Shown: positions 29,201 to 37,548, numbered from the stretch's first letter. The stretch is 64,000 bases of DNA from Sphingomicrobium sp. XHP0239 (GCF_039555325.1 NZ_CP154608.1:806001-870000), one strand, 5' to 3'. Numbers and translations: made by a program. The notes: generated by a model not told the origin, from the sequence alone.

Positions 29201-29596
29201 CGGGCCGTTGTTCAGAACGAAACCCTGGAAGGTCGCGTCGATCTGCGTGCCGGCGGCGCTTTCGGCGCGCTGCAGGACCTGCACGGCGTCGAAGTCACCG
29301 ACGTCGCGTGCGGATTCGGTTTCGAGAACCTGCAGCGGCGAGATGCTGCTGAAGGTATCGCGACGAACGCGCGAACCGGTCACGACGATCTCGTCCTGAC
29401 CTTCCTGCGTGTTCTGCGGAATGACTTCCGGATCACCCGGATCGTTGACGGTGACACCGTCGGCTTCGACGCCTTCAACGGCCTCTTCGTCTTCGTTGGG
29501 ATCCTCTGGATTGCCACGGTCCTGCGCGTAGGCCGGAGCCGCGCTCAGGGCCAACGCAAACGCGGAGGCGGTGGTAAACATTGCGATGCGGCGCAT
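26201..29596 (-). CDS. TonB-dependent outer membrane receptor
   Basis: A 1131-residue receptor. The signal peptide ends at APAYAQ; an acidic linker rich in Glu/Asp (about 25-65) precedes the TonB-box-like DEIVVTGSRVRR. The plug domain has LNLRGLGADRTLLLINGRR and DLLLDGASSVYGSDAVAG. The 22-strand-type barrel follows and ends with the aromatic-terminal REYFGSINLRF required for outer membrane insertion. Four to six cysteines in the barrel loops could form disulfides. In Sphingomonadales such long receptors import peptides, sugars or siderophores; the substrate is unknown here. It is monocistronic, with its own terminator and a CRP-like site about 100 bases upstream. A 1070-codon antisense frame is a shadow of its biased codon usage. 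Confidence 0.93.
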   Translation of the reverse strand: MRRIAMFTTASAFALALSAAPAYAQDRGNPEDPNEDEEAVEGVEADGVTVNDPGDPEVIPQNTQEGQDEIVVTGSRVRRDTFSSISPLQVLETESARDVGDFDAVQVLQRAESAAGTQIDATFQGFVLNNGPGSQTLNLRGLGADRTLLLINGRRIAPAGVEGAPSSPSINLIPSSLVARYDLLLDGASSVYGSDAVAGVGNIILRNDIDGIELFASGSLNEQGSEEDYTVSAAFGDTFDRGYFGVGFEYARRGEILIGDRDFFAGCNTEYEVTQSGEIRTVRLSDNANTLADSNGEIGEVLTPCTIDAAVRRIIPSNLFFGSIYFDPNGGNTGIPGFSDAFDAFGNPVDRDGDGLLDVNFADVTRNGVQLNQQFQSPEDRYNGMAYGEYEFGGDANLAAFFEAGYSRADVKVSQSSSPQLFPYVPANNPFNPCNLANPNGVDCAAAQNAFDNLTGTRNELPTGRSFIVRPVVSVRGDRDNVESSIEQYRGVIGLRGDLPFIADDWTFEVSGVYSRSEGSAVRRGIRNDRLQLALGIDPTAPNAGGATPPLLAGGPCATSGFRNPDLVQPDLLQGCVPVNLFAESLYTTAVGDFATQAERDYLFGERDFDTTYEQKIASAYATGSIFDLPAGPVSIVLGGEFREDTLDSQPGAVASEGLFFGFFSDNGAQGSKYLIEGFGELDIPVFDSANFGDFDLNLSGRVTEEEFYGTAGTYSIKGGYAPIPELLLKASYGTSFRAPNLRENFLAGQSGFTGVFDPCSVPQAAFEPLNGGYQADEDTREPEVLENCRREGRDPTRVGIVPGGTNVVNTPSVEVSAGGSLELDPETSRSFTMGAAYGDTLGGFDINLGASYYSIVVEGSIIEPSAAFVVNSCFLRDDGQRSQFCDFIQFNTDANSNLLITDVFAGFQNVDTEKVRGVDINANFGYELPIGNDFLDLGLDLRGNHLLERSTIFLDDLGNANIDNATGDFGFARWTGRATGSVGYENLTFTWQTRWIGDTEQSEDAIDEFSDAFGRGPDGQPTGFIGQTCLGNGSGTNDPVTGEFVPDGIVEGTGVFCRDVGFADDYFVHTASLRYDYTDDVTLRLGVSNIFDTAPPLVDGNEILAISNTPIGNGYDLNGREYFGSINLRF

Positions 29597-29698
29597 TAAC
29601 TACCCTTTCAATTGCATGAATGTCCGGTCGAGGGTTCTGCGCGATGCGTCGACCAAAAAAAAGCGGTGAGTTTCAATCCGATGACGATGGTGAAAACT

Positions 29699-29716
29699 TG
29701 TGACAATTACGTCACA
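29699..29716. promoter_or_regulatory. CRP/FNR-type operator between TonB receptor gene and divL
   Basis: TGTGAC-AATTAC-GTCACA is a perfect inverted repeat matching the CRP-family consensus TGTGA-N6-TCACA. It lies 103 bases upstream of the receptor start codon (minus strand) and 153 bases before the GTG chosen for divL. The match is direct; the identity of the regulator and the gene regulated are inferred. Confidence 0.6.
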
Positions 29717-29868
29717 GACCTTCGGACAGGGCATTGGCTTCCGATCGAACACGCGAGGAGCGATCCCGGCGTCGCAGCAATACCCGATCGGTGCTAGCCG
29801 CAAAGCGATTGGCGCACGGCGTGCTTGCGGCTACAAACCGCCGACATGCGCCGATCCGGACAGCCTGC

Positions 29869-32205
29869 GTGAGTGACGACGCCATCCTTTCCCTCGTCCT
29901 CGCGGCCTGGACCGCGCTTGCGCTCGCGCTCGTCCTGCTCGCGGCGCGGCAACTCGTCCGTGCCCGGGCGGTCCTTCGCTCGGCCCGTTCGCTCGGGGAC
30001 CTGATCGAGCGCTCGCCCGCGCGCGCGTTCATCATCTCACCCGACAACGCGCTCGAACTCGACAGCCAGCTGGTCGATGCCTTTCGTCTCGAAGAACCGC
30101 CGCACACGCTCGACGATCTCGAGCGCAGCGACGTGTTGCCGGTCGAGGAGATCGGGGCGCTGACCGCGTCCATCGATGCCATGCGACGCGCGGGCGAAAT
30201 CCTCGATACGACCTTGGAGACGAGCGAAGGACGCATCTATTCGGTGCGCGGCGAACTGACCGGCGCGGGTGGCCAGCCGGGCATGATCCTGGGCTGGATG
30301 ATCGACATCAGCGAAAGCGAAGAGCGCAAACGCCGCCTCGCGCGCCGTCTCGAACAGACCGAATCCGCACTCGACAGTCTCACGCATCTGATCGAAAGCG
30401 CGCCCTTCCCGATGTGGTATCGCGGCCCGGACCTCAGCCTCGGGCTCGTCAACAGCGCGTTCGTCGCAGCGGTCGAGGCGGAGGATGCCGCCGATGTGAT
30501 CGCGCGCGGTGCCGAGCTGATCGACGGCAGCGGAGCCCGTAGCGCCCGGGAAGGCGCGATCGCCGCCATCGAGGAAGGACGTCCCTATTCGCGGACCCAG
30601 CCCGCCACGATCGGAGGCGAACGGCGAATGCTCCGGCTCGTCGATGTGCCGTTGCAGAGCGGCGCGGTCGCGGGCTTCGCGATCGATATCCAGGATCTTG
30701 AGGACGCCCGCTTCGAACTGGCCCAGAACATCCAGTCCCAGCGCGAGTTGGCCGATCGCATGGCCGCCGGCGCCGCGCAGTTCGAGGCGGACGGCAGCCT
30801 GTCCTTCTACAACCAGCCCTTCGCCATCATGAGCCAGCTCGATTCGGACGATCTCGACGAGGGCATCCGCTTCGATCGCCTTCTCGATGCCATGCGGGAA
30901 GCGGGCCGGGTGCCCGAGGTGCGCGACTATCCCAAGTGGAAGGCCGAGCGGCGCGATTGGTTCACCGCCACCGAGGAACTTATCGAGGAGGACTGGATCC
31001 TCGCCAACGGTGATCACCTCCGGATCGTGGCGCAACCGCTCCCCGACGGCGGGCTGCGCCTCATCCTCGAGGATCGCACCGAACAGGTCCGCCTCGCGAG
31101 CGCGCGCGACACGTTGCTGCGGGTCCGGTCCGCGACCTTCGACAATCTGTTCGAGATCATCAGCGTTTTCGCCTCCGACGGCCGGCTCTATCTCTGGAAC
31201 CGCCGCTTCTCGCAGCTCTGGGACCTCGACGAGACCTGGCTGTCCGAACATCCGCGGGTCGACGAACTCGTGCCCGCGATGGCGCAGAAACTCGTGAACC
31301 CGACCGAGGCCGCACAGGTGCGCGAACTCGTCCGCTCGACGACCAGCGGGCGCAAGGCGGGATCTGGGCGCATCAACATGACCGATGGACGCAGCTTCGA
31401 ATATGCCGCCGTTCCGCTGCCCGACGGCAATGCGCTCGTCACGATGATCGACATCACTGACAGCCTGCGGATCGAAAGCGCGCTCCGCGAACGAGCCAGA
31501 GCGCTCGAGGAAGCGGACGGCGTGAAGACCGAATTCGTCGCCAACATGAGCTATGAACTGCGCACGCCGCTGACCTCGATCGGCGGGTTCGGACAGATGC
31601 TTGCGGCGGGCTATGCGGGCGAACTGTCCGATCCGGCGAAGGAATATGTCGACGCCATCCTCCAGTCGGTCGATCGGCTGAGCCGCATGGTCGATCGCGT
31701 GCTCGATCTCACCCGCACCGAAGGCGGAAACCTCCAGCTGGAGAAGGAGCGCGTCGATCTTGCCGGACTGATCAAGACGATCGTGAAGGCCAGTGCGCCC
31801 CGCGTCGTCGAGACCCGGCAGCAAATCGAAGTCGCGATCGATCCGTCAACTGGAATCGTGAACGGCGATGCCCGTCGCCTGCGCGAAGCGATCGAGAACA
31901 TCCTGATGAATGCCGTGAACTATGCCGGTTACAACGCGCACATCCGGCTCGAGGCGTCCGGTGACGACCATCATGCGCTCGTCACCGTGTCGGACGACGG
32001 ACCCGGCATCCCCGAGGCCGAGCAGGCGCAGGTCTTCGACCGTTTTCACCGCTCGTCGCAGGGCGAGCGGGGCGAGGCGGCACTCGGCCTCGGTCTCCCG
32101 CTGACCCGTCAGTTCATCGAGGCGCACGGTGGCCGGGTGGAGCTGGTCTCGACGGAAAAGGAGGGGACGGCGGTCACGCTCTTCATCCCGCGCGACGAAC
32201 CATGA
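29869..32205 (+). CDS. divL: DivL-type cell-cycle pseudokinase with tyrosine in place of the phospho-histidine
   Basis: About 778 residues: one N-terminal membrane span (about 7-27), several PAS-like segments (about 45-540), a HisKA dimerisation domain and a complete HATPase domain. In the HisKA H-box the expected SHELRTP reads MSYELRTPLTSIGG, so residue 562 is Tyr instead of the phosphoacceptor His. The ATP site is intact (IENILMNAVNYAGYN, SDDGPGIPEAEQ, GLGLPLTRQF). This is the hallmark of Caulobacter DivL, which senses DivK and controls CckA-CtrA rather than phosphorylating a partner. The location directly before tsaE-amgK-murU-addBA also fits. GTG 29869 is chosen as start; an upstream ATG at 29734 is open but encodes an Arg-rich tract. 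Confidence 0.85.
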   Translation: MSDDAILSLVLAAWTALALALVLLAARQLVRARAVLRSARSLGDLIERSPARAFIISPDNALELDSQLVDAFRLEEPPHTLDDLERSDVLPVEEIGALTASIDAMRRAGEILDTTLETSEGRIYSVRGELTGAGGQPGMILGWMIDISESEERKRRLARRLEQTESALDSLTHLIESAPFPMWYRGPDLSLGLVNSAFVAAVEAEDAADVIARGAELIDGSGARSAREGAIAAIEEGRPYSRTQPATIGGERRMLRLVDVPLQSGAVAGFAIDIQDLEDARFELAQNIQSQRELADRMAAGAAQFEADGSLSFYNQPFAIMSQLDSDDLDEGIRFDRLLDAMREAGRVPEVRDYPKWKAERRDWFTATEELIEEDWILANGDHLRIVAQPLPDGGLRLILEDRTEQVRLASARDTLLRVRSATFDNLFEIISVFASDGRLYLWNRRFSQLWDLDETWLSEHPRVDELVPAMAQKLVNPTEAAQVRELVRSTTSGRKAGSGRINMTDGRSFEYAAVPLPDGNALVTMIDITDSLRIESALRERARALEEADGVKTEFVANMSYELRTPLTSIGGFGQMLAAGYAGELSDPAKEYVDAILQSVDRLSRMVDRVLDLTRTEGGNLQLEKERVDLAGLIKTIVKASAPRVVETRQQIEVAIDPSTGIVNGDARRLREAIENILMNAVNYAGYNAHIRLEASGDDHHALVTVSDDGPGIPEAEQAQVFDRFHRSSQGERGEAALGLGLPLTRQFIEAHGGRVELVSTEKEGTAVTLFIPRDEP

Positions 32206-32633
32206 TCCTCGCCGACGCCGAAGCCACCCATCAGGCCGGCGCGCAGCTGGCACCTTATCTGCGCCCCGGCGACGTCGTGACCCTGTCCGGTCCGCTTGGA
32301 GCGGGAAAGACCAGCTTCGCTCGCGGTCTCCTTCACGCTGCCGGACACGAAGGCGAGGTGCCGAGCCCCAGTTTCGCGATCGTCCAGCCCTACGAGCATC
32401 TCGACCCGCCGATCTTTCACGTCGATCTCTACCGCATCGAGGAGGAGGGCGAACTCGAGCAACTGGCACTCGACGACCTCGCCGATGCGGTGCTGATCGT
32501 CGAATGGCCGGAAAAGGCGGCGCGGTGGGACCATGCGCTGGCCCTGACCATCGCGATGGACGCTCCGACGGGCGGGCGGCGCTTGACAGTCGAAGCGCCC
32601 ACCGCTTGGAAAAGCCGATGCCCGTTTCCATGA
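32202..32633 (+). CDS. tsaE: tRNA threonylcarbamoyladenosine biosynthesis ATPase TsaE
   Basis: A 143-residue ATPase of the TsaBDE complex that makes t6A37 on ANN-decoding tRNAs. Walker A is GPLGAGKTSFARG near residue 34, and the family's PSPSFAIVQPYEH, HVDLYRIEEEGELEQL and IVEWPEKA are present. Its ATG overlaps the divL stop by four bases. The t6A product is the substrate of MtaB encoded at 4.6-5.8 kb. Confidence 0.95.
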   Translation: MILADAEATHQAGAQLAPYLRPGDVVTLSGPLGAGKTSFARGLLHAAGHEGEVPSPSFAIVQPYEHLDPPIFHVDLYRIEEEGELEQLALDDLADAVLIVEWPEKAARWDHALALTIAMDAPTGGRRLTVEAPTAWKSRCPFP

Positions 32634-33622
32634 CCCCCCCGACCCACGCGCCCGCCTTTCTCGACGAAGCGGGGTGGGAAGGCGCCGCCATTTCGCCGCT
32701 CGCCGGCGATGCCAGTTTCCGCCGCTATTTTCGGGTCGATCATCCCGATCACGGCCGCGCCGTGCTGATGGACGCCCCGCCCGAACATGAGGATTCGCGC
32801 CCGTTCATCGCCATTGCGGAGCATCTCGATGCGCAGGGGCTACGCGCCCCCCGTATTCTCGCCCGCGACCTCGACGCGGGACTGCTACTGCTTGAAGATT
32901 TTGGCGACCGCCGGGTCAGTCCGGTGCTCGCCGATGGCGCCGCCGACGAGGAGCATGTCTATCGCGAGGCGGTCGACACGCTGGTCGCCCTCGGCGAGCG
33001 CCCGGTCCCCGGTTTCGTCGAACCCTATGACGAGGCCGTCCTGACCCGCGAAGTCGAGTTGTTCACCGACTGGTACCTTCCCGCGCTCGGCGTCGAGGAT
33101 GTCGATCGGGACGGCTTTATCGAGGCATGGCGCGCGGCGTGGGGCGGCGTCCTCGAGCGCACGGCCGACAATCCGGTGCTGACCCTGCGCGACTATCATG
33201 CCGACAATCTGATGCTGCTGGAGGAAGGCGGTCTCGGATTGCTCGATTTCCAGGACGCGCTTGCCGGTCATCCGGCCTACGATCTGGTCTCGCTTCTCCA
33301 GGACGCCCGCCGCGATGTCGATCCGTCGCTGGAACGCGCCATGCGCGATCATTTCATCGATACCGCGAACGTCGACGATGCCGAGCAATTCGAAGCCGAT
33401 TACGAAGTGCTTGGCGCCCAGCGAAATGTGAAGATCCTCGGCATTTTCACCCGGCTTTGGAAGCGCGACGGAAAACCCACCTACCTCCAATGGCAACCGC
33501 GCGTATGGGGGTTGGTCGAGCGGAATCTCTCGCACGAAGCCCTTGCGCCGGTCCGCGACTGGTTTGACCGGAATGTCCCGGAAGAACAACGCTCTGCAGC
33601 GTGGAGCGAGCACGTCCTATGA
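32618..33622 (+). CDS. amgK: N-acetylmuramate/N-acetylglucosamine anomeric kinase AmgK
   Basis: A 334-residue aminoglycoside-phosphotransferase-fold kinase. The active site is visible as LRDYHADNLMLLEEG (catalytic Asp and Asn) and the metal-binding LLDFQDA, with SPLAGDASFRRYFRV as the nucleotide loop. Next to murU and tsaE it matches AmgK, which phosphorylates the anomeric hydroxyl of MurNAc in the peptidoglycan recycling route of Pseudomonas and Caulobacter. The start may be ATG 32618 or ATG 32630; the latter would give an ATGA overlap with tsaE. Confidence 0.88.
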   Translation: MPVSMTPPTHAPAFLDEAGWEGAAISPLAGDASFRRYFRVDHPDHGRAVLMDAPPEHEDSRPFIAIAEHLDAQGLRAPRILARDLDAGLLLLEDFGDRRVSPVLADGAADEEHVYREAVDTLVALGERPVPGFVEPYDEAVLTREVELFTDWYLPALGVEDVDRDGFIEAWRAAWGGVLERTADNPVLTLRDYHADNLMLLEEGGLGLLDFQDALAGHPAYDLVSLLQDARRDVDPSLERAMRDHFIDTANVDDAEQFEADYEVLGAQRNVKILGIFTRLWKRDGKPTYLQWQPRVWGLVERNLSHEALAPVRDWFDRNVPEEQRSAAWSEHVL

Positions 33623-34371
33623 AGAAAAGCGTGCTCCGCCTGCGGCCTACGGTCGAGGCCGACGTGCCGAGCGTCGCGATGGTCATGGCGGCCGGTCTCG
33701 GAAAGCGCATGCGCCCGCTCACGGCCACCCGTCCCAAGCCGCTCGTCGAACTCGCCGGGCGTCCAATGATCGACCATGTGCTTGAGCGGCTCGAGCGTGC
33801 CGGCGTGAAGAAGGCGGTCGTCAACGTCCACTATCTCGCCGACTCGCTCGAGAGCCATCTCGATCATCACGAGGGCCTCGAGATCGCGATCAGCGACGAG
33901 CGGGACGCGCTGCTCGAAACCGGCGGCGGGCTGGTGAAGGCGTTGCCGCTGATCGACGCCGATCCCTTCCTCGCCTGCAACAGCGACAATTTCTGGGTCG
34001 ACGGTCCGTGCGACAGTCTGCGCCAGCTCGCCAGCCAGTGGGACGGCGACCGGATGGACGCGCTGCTCCTTCTCGTGCCGCACGCCCGTGCCTACAACCA
34101 CGCGGGGCAGGGCGACTTCCACCTCGACCGGGCTGGCCGTGTCCGGCGACGTGGCGGCAACCGGATCGCGCCCTATGTCTTCACCGGCATTCAGATGATC
34201 TCCAAACGGCTGCTCCGCGACGCGCCGGAAGGCAAGTTCTCGACGAATATCCTGTGGAATCGCGCGATCGAGGAGGGGCGGTTGTTCGGCGCGGTGCACC
34301 AGGGCCTGTGGTTCGACGTCGGCACGCCCGACGCGATCCAGAAGACCGAGGCTGCGCTCGAGGATGAGTGA
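33619..34371 (+). CDS. murU: N-acetylmuramate-1-phosphate uridylyltransferase MurU
   Basis: A 250-residue nucleotidyltransferase. The signature MVMAAGLGKRMRPLTATRPKP is near residue 20, with ISDERDALLETGGGLVKALP and the metal-site NSDNFWVDGP. It turns MurNAc-1-phosphate from AmgK into UDP-MurNAc, bypassing de novo synthesis and the fosfomycin target MurA. It is coupled to amgK by a four-base ATGA overlap and overlaps addB by eight bases. Confidence 0.9.
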   Translation: MKKSVLRLRPTVEADVPSVAMVMAAGLGKRMRPLTATRPKPLVELAGRPMIDHVLERLERAGVKKAVVNVHYLADSLESHLDHHEGLEIAISDERDALLETGGGLVKALPLIDADPFLACNSDNFWVDGPCDSLRQLASQWDGDRMDALLLLVPHARAYNHAGQGDFHLDRAGRVRRRGGNRIAPYVFTGIQMISKRLLRDAPEGKFSTNILWNRAIEEGRLFGAVHQGLWFDVGTPDAIQKTEAALEDE

Positions 34372-37318
34372 GGCGCGGGCCGGGCCGACCGTCTACTCGA
34401 TCCCCCCGCACCGCAGCTTTGCCGACGCGTTCGTCGCCGGCATCCTCGCCACCGATCGCAGCCCGCTGGATCTGGCGCGTGGCCGGATTCTCGTCCCCAC
34501 CAATCGCGCCGCCCGCACCATTCGCGACGCGTTCGTCCGCGCGGCGGGCGAGGGCACGCTGCTGCCCCGGCTCGTGCCGATCGGCGACCCCGAACTGGAC
34601 GAGCGTCTGGGCTCGGCGCTCGATCCCATCGACGCGACGCCCGTTCCACCCGCCATCGCGCCGACCGAGCGCATCTTTCTCCTCTCGGGGATCCTCGCCC
34701 GGCAACCGGGCACCTCGACCCTGACCGCCCTGCGCGAGGCTGCGGACCTCGCCACCGCGCTCGACCAGCTGATCATCGAAGGCGTCTCTCCGCGCGAACT
34801 GCATGCGCTGGCGTCAGAGGAAAAGGAGCTGGAGGCGCACTGGGCGCTGCTGCTCGCCAAGTTGGACGTGATCTTCACCGCTTGGCCCGCCTTGCTCGCC
34901 GAACGGGGCCTCATTGATCTCGCCGACCGCCGCAACCGGCTGCTCGATCGTCTTTCGGAACGGTGGAAGGCCGAACCGCCACCGGGATTCACGATCGCCG
35001 CAGGCATCACCACCACCGCGCCCGCCGTCGCGGGTCTGCTCGGCACCGTCGCGCGGCTCGCGGAGGGGCAGGTCGTGCTCCCGGCGCTGGCCCGGGTCCG
35101 TGAGATGCCGGAGGAGGAATGGGACGCCCTCGACGTCGATCCTGACAGTCCCACCGGCGCGTCGCCCGCGACCCTGTCGCACCCGCAATATCATCTGAAA
35201 TTGCTGCTGGAACGGATGAAGGTCGGCCGGGGCGAAGTCCGCGACTGGCACCGCCAGGGCCTTGCCGCCGCCTCCTCGCAGCGCAGCCGCGTCATTCTCA
35301 ACGCGATGACCGGAGCGCGCTTCACCGACAAATGGGAAAGCCTGTCGCCCGCCGATCGCACCCTCGGCGACAAGGTGCGCCACGCCGTTTTCCCGACCCC
35401 CGTCACCGAGGCCATGGGGATCGCCATCGCGCTGCGCGAAGCGCTCGAGGAACCCGGACGCACCGCCTCGCTCGTCACCCCCGACCGTGGTCTCGCCGCG
35501 CGCGTCAGTGCGATCCTGCGCCGTTGGGGTGTCGACGCCGACGACAGCGCCGGTCGTCCGCTGGGCGTCACCCCGCCCGGTATCCTTTGCCAGCTCCTGC
35601 TGGAGACCGTCGAAGACGATTTCGGCCCGATCAGCCTGATGGCGCTGCTCAAGCATCCGCTGGTTGGCGGCGAACGACGGGCGAGCGGTGAATGGTTGCG
35701 GGCGGTGCGCCGTCTCGACCTCGCGCTGCGCGGTCCGCGACCCGGCGGCGGTCTCGACGCGATCGCCGCCCAGCTGGCCGAGCGCGACCCGCGCGAGCGG
35801 GACCGTGACGCGCAACGCCGGGAGCGCGACCAGGCAGCCTTCGCGCTCGTGCGGCCCGATATCGAACGGGCTTGCCGGACGCTGTCGGAAGCCACGACGG
35901 TGGCGAGCCTCGCCGCCTCGCTCCGTGACGCACTGGACGGCCTGACGAACGGTCAGGCATTTGCCGGAGCCGCCGGACGCGAACTGGCGGCGATGATCGA
36001 AGAACTGGAATTTGGCGGCGGCGGTGCCACGCTGGCGATCGCGCCCGACGAACGATTGCAGGTCTGGCGTACCCTGATGGCGGGCCGATCGGTGCGCCCG
36101 CCCTACGGCGGCCATCCCCGCATTCGCATCCTCGGCCTTCTCGAAGCGCGACTGGTCCAGTCCGACCTGATGATCCTCGCGGGTCTGAACGAAGGCAGCT
36201 GGCCGCGCACCCAATCATCCGACCCCTGGCTGGCCCCGCGCTTGCGCCGTCGTCTCGGACTGCCGGGGCTCGACTATCGCATCGGGCTGGCGGGGCATGA
36301 TTTCATGAGCGCGCTGGGGGCGCCCGAGGTGCTGCTGACCCGTGCCGAGCGCGACGAACGCTCGCCCACCATCGCCTCGCGCTTCTGGCTGCGCCTCGAG
36401 GCGATGGTCGGGGAAACGGCGTGGGCCAAGCGCCGCGATACGCGCCTCGAAAGACTCGCCCACGCCATCGATGCCCCCGCGACGGTCGATCCGGTCGATC
36501 GCCCGATGCCGGTCGTTCCCGTCGACAAGCGCCCCGACCGCCTGTCGGTGACGAGTGTCGAGAAACTGCGCGCCGATCCCTTCGCCTTCTACGCCGGCTC
36601 GATCCTCAACCTGCGCTCGCTCGACAAGCTCGACAGCCGCAGCATCGCGGCCTGGCAGGGCAGCCGCGTGCACAAATGGCTGGAGGAATGGCTTCGCGAA
36701 GGTTCCGATCCCGCCACGCTCGAAGCTGGGCTCGATCGGCTGCTGGCGCGCGATGAAATTCACCCGATGCTTCGCGCATTGTGGGGCGGCCGGTTGCGCG
36801 AGACTTGCAAGTTCCTCCGCTCTGCGTTGGAACAGGATCGGGCTGCCGGTCGCAAGCCCGCGCTGGCCGAAGCGCATGGCGAAGCTCGCATCGGCGGGGT
36901 CAGGGTTCATGGCTATGCGGATCGCATCGATCGATGCCCGAACGGCGGCGTGGCGATTGTCGACTACAAGACAGGCGGATCACCCACGCGAAAGGCGCTC
37001 GACCAGCAGTTCGCGCTTCAGCTGGGGCTGCTGGGCCTCATCGCCGCCCGGGGCGGGTTCGCCGACGCGGGCACCGATCCGGTCGCGCTGGAATATTGGA
37101 AATTCGCGAAGAAGGGCCAGGATTTCGGCGAACGGATGAGCGCCACGAAGGACGATATCGCCGATTATCTGGCGCAGACGGAGGCCATGATGACCCGGCT
37201 TGCCGAAGATTATCTGACGGGCAACGAGCCGTTCGTCGCCAAGCTCAATCCGGCCTTCGCGCCCTATGGCGACTACGACCAGCTGATGCGTCTCGAGGAA
37301 TGGTATGGCCGCGCCTGA
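34364..37318 (+). CDS. addB: AddB subunit of the AddAB double-strand-break repair helicase-nuclease
   Basis: A 984-residue AddB. The N-terminal half is the helicase-like fold with no clear Walker A lysine motif, as in alphaproteobacterial AddB (RILVPTNRAARTIRDAF at the start). The C-terminal RecB-type nuclease domain has GYADRIDRCPNGGVAIVDYK with the Asp and Lys of the active site, then TGGSPTRKALDQQFALQLG. With AddA it resects broken DNA ends for RecA loading. The Cys-rich iron-sulfur motif of Firmicute AddB is not apparent. AddA, normally adjacent, starts 230 bases downstream after a small reversed gene. Confidence 0.9.
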   Translation: MSEARAGPTVYSIPPHRSFADAFVAGILATDRSPLDLARGRILVPTNRAARTIRDAFVRAAGEGTLLPRLVPIGDPELDERLGSALDPIDATPVPPAIAPTERIFLLSGILARQPGTSTLTALREAADLATALDQLIIEGVSPRELHALASEEKELEAHWALLLAKLDVIFTAWPALLAERGLIDLADRRNRLLDRLSERWKAEPPPGFTIAAGITTTAPAVAGLLGTVARLAEGQVVLPALARVREMPEEEWDALDVDPDSPTGASPATLSHPQYHLKLLLERMKVGRGEVRDWHRQGLAAASSQRSRVILNAMTGARFTDKWESLSPADRTLGDKVRHAVFPTPVTEAMGIAIALREALEEPGRTASLVTPDRGLAARVSAILRRWGVDADDSAGRPLGVTPPGILCQLLLETVEDDFGPISLMALLKHPLVGGERRASGEWLRAVRRLDLALRGPRPGGGLDAIAAQLAERDPRERDRDAQRRERDQAAFALVRPDIERACRTLSEATTVASLAASLRDALDGLTNGQAFAGAAGRELAAMIEELEFGGGGATLAIAPDERLQVWRTLMAGRSVRPPYGGHPRIRILGLLEARLVQSDLMILAGLNEGSWPRTQSSDPWLAPRLRRRLGLPGLDYRIGLAGHDFMSALGAPEVLLTRAERDERSPTIASRFWLRLEAMVGETAWAKRRDTRLERLAHAIDAPATVDPVDRPMPVVPVDKRPDRLSVTSVEKLRADPFAFYAGSILNLRSLDKLDSRSIAAWQGSRVHKWLEEWLREGSDPATLEAGLDRLLARDEIHPMLRALWGGRLRETCKFLRSALEQDRAAGRKPALAEAHGEARIGGVRVHGYADRIDRCPNGGVAIVDYKTGGSPTRKALDQQFALQLGLLGLIAARGGFADAGTDPVALEYWKFAKKGQDFGERMSATKDDIADYLAQTEAMMTRLAEDYLTGNEPFVAKLNPAFAPYGDYDQLMRLEEWYGRA

Positions 37319-37322
37319 GCGT

Positions 37323-37490
37323 TCAGCCCTTGCGCTTGTCCTTGCGCCGGTTGGCGTAGAGCAGGGCGGCGGCAACGGCGGCCGATCCGATCCCCACCGC
37401 GACGCCGGCGCGGCGGATGTTCTGCTCGCGGCCGGAGGTGGCAGCGAGATCGGAGTCGGTGGCGGCGGGCGTCTTTGTCTTGTCGGTCAT
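37323..37490 (-). CDS. Small single-span membrane protein between addB and addA
   Basis: A 55-residue protein with a Thr/Ala/Asp-rich N-terminus (MTDKTKTPAATDSDLAATSG), one Ala/Gly/Val span (AGVAVGIGSAAVAAALLYA) and a very basic end (NRRKDKRKG). It runs against addB and addA and ends four bases from the addB stop. There is no strong ribosome site before ATG 37490; a longer in-frame start at 37562 would overlap the addA start. The design resembles the two small proteins at 22.4-23.0 kb. No family is recognised. Confidence 0.55.
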   Translation of the reverse strand: MTDKTKTPAATDSDLAATSGREQNIRRAGVAVGIGSAAVAAALLYANRRKDKRKG

Positions 37491-37548
37491 GGCGTCGATG
37501 TAGGCCGACGAAACGCGATTGCAACGCACGATGCGGGGAGCCGTTAGG

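Noticed and set aside
26387..29599. A 1070-codon open frame on the plus strand
   Set aside because: It lies exactly opposite the TonB-dependent receptor gene, has no ribosome site or domain pattern, and its long run comes from the receptor's strong codon bias.
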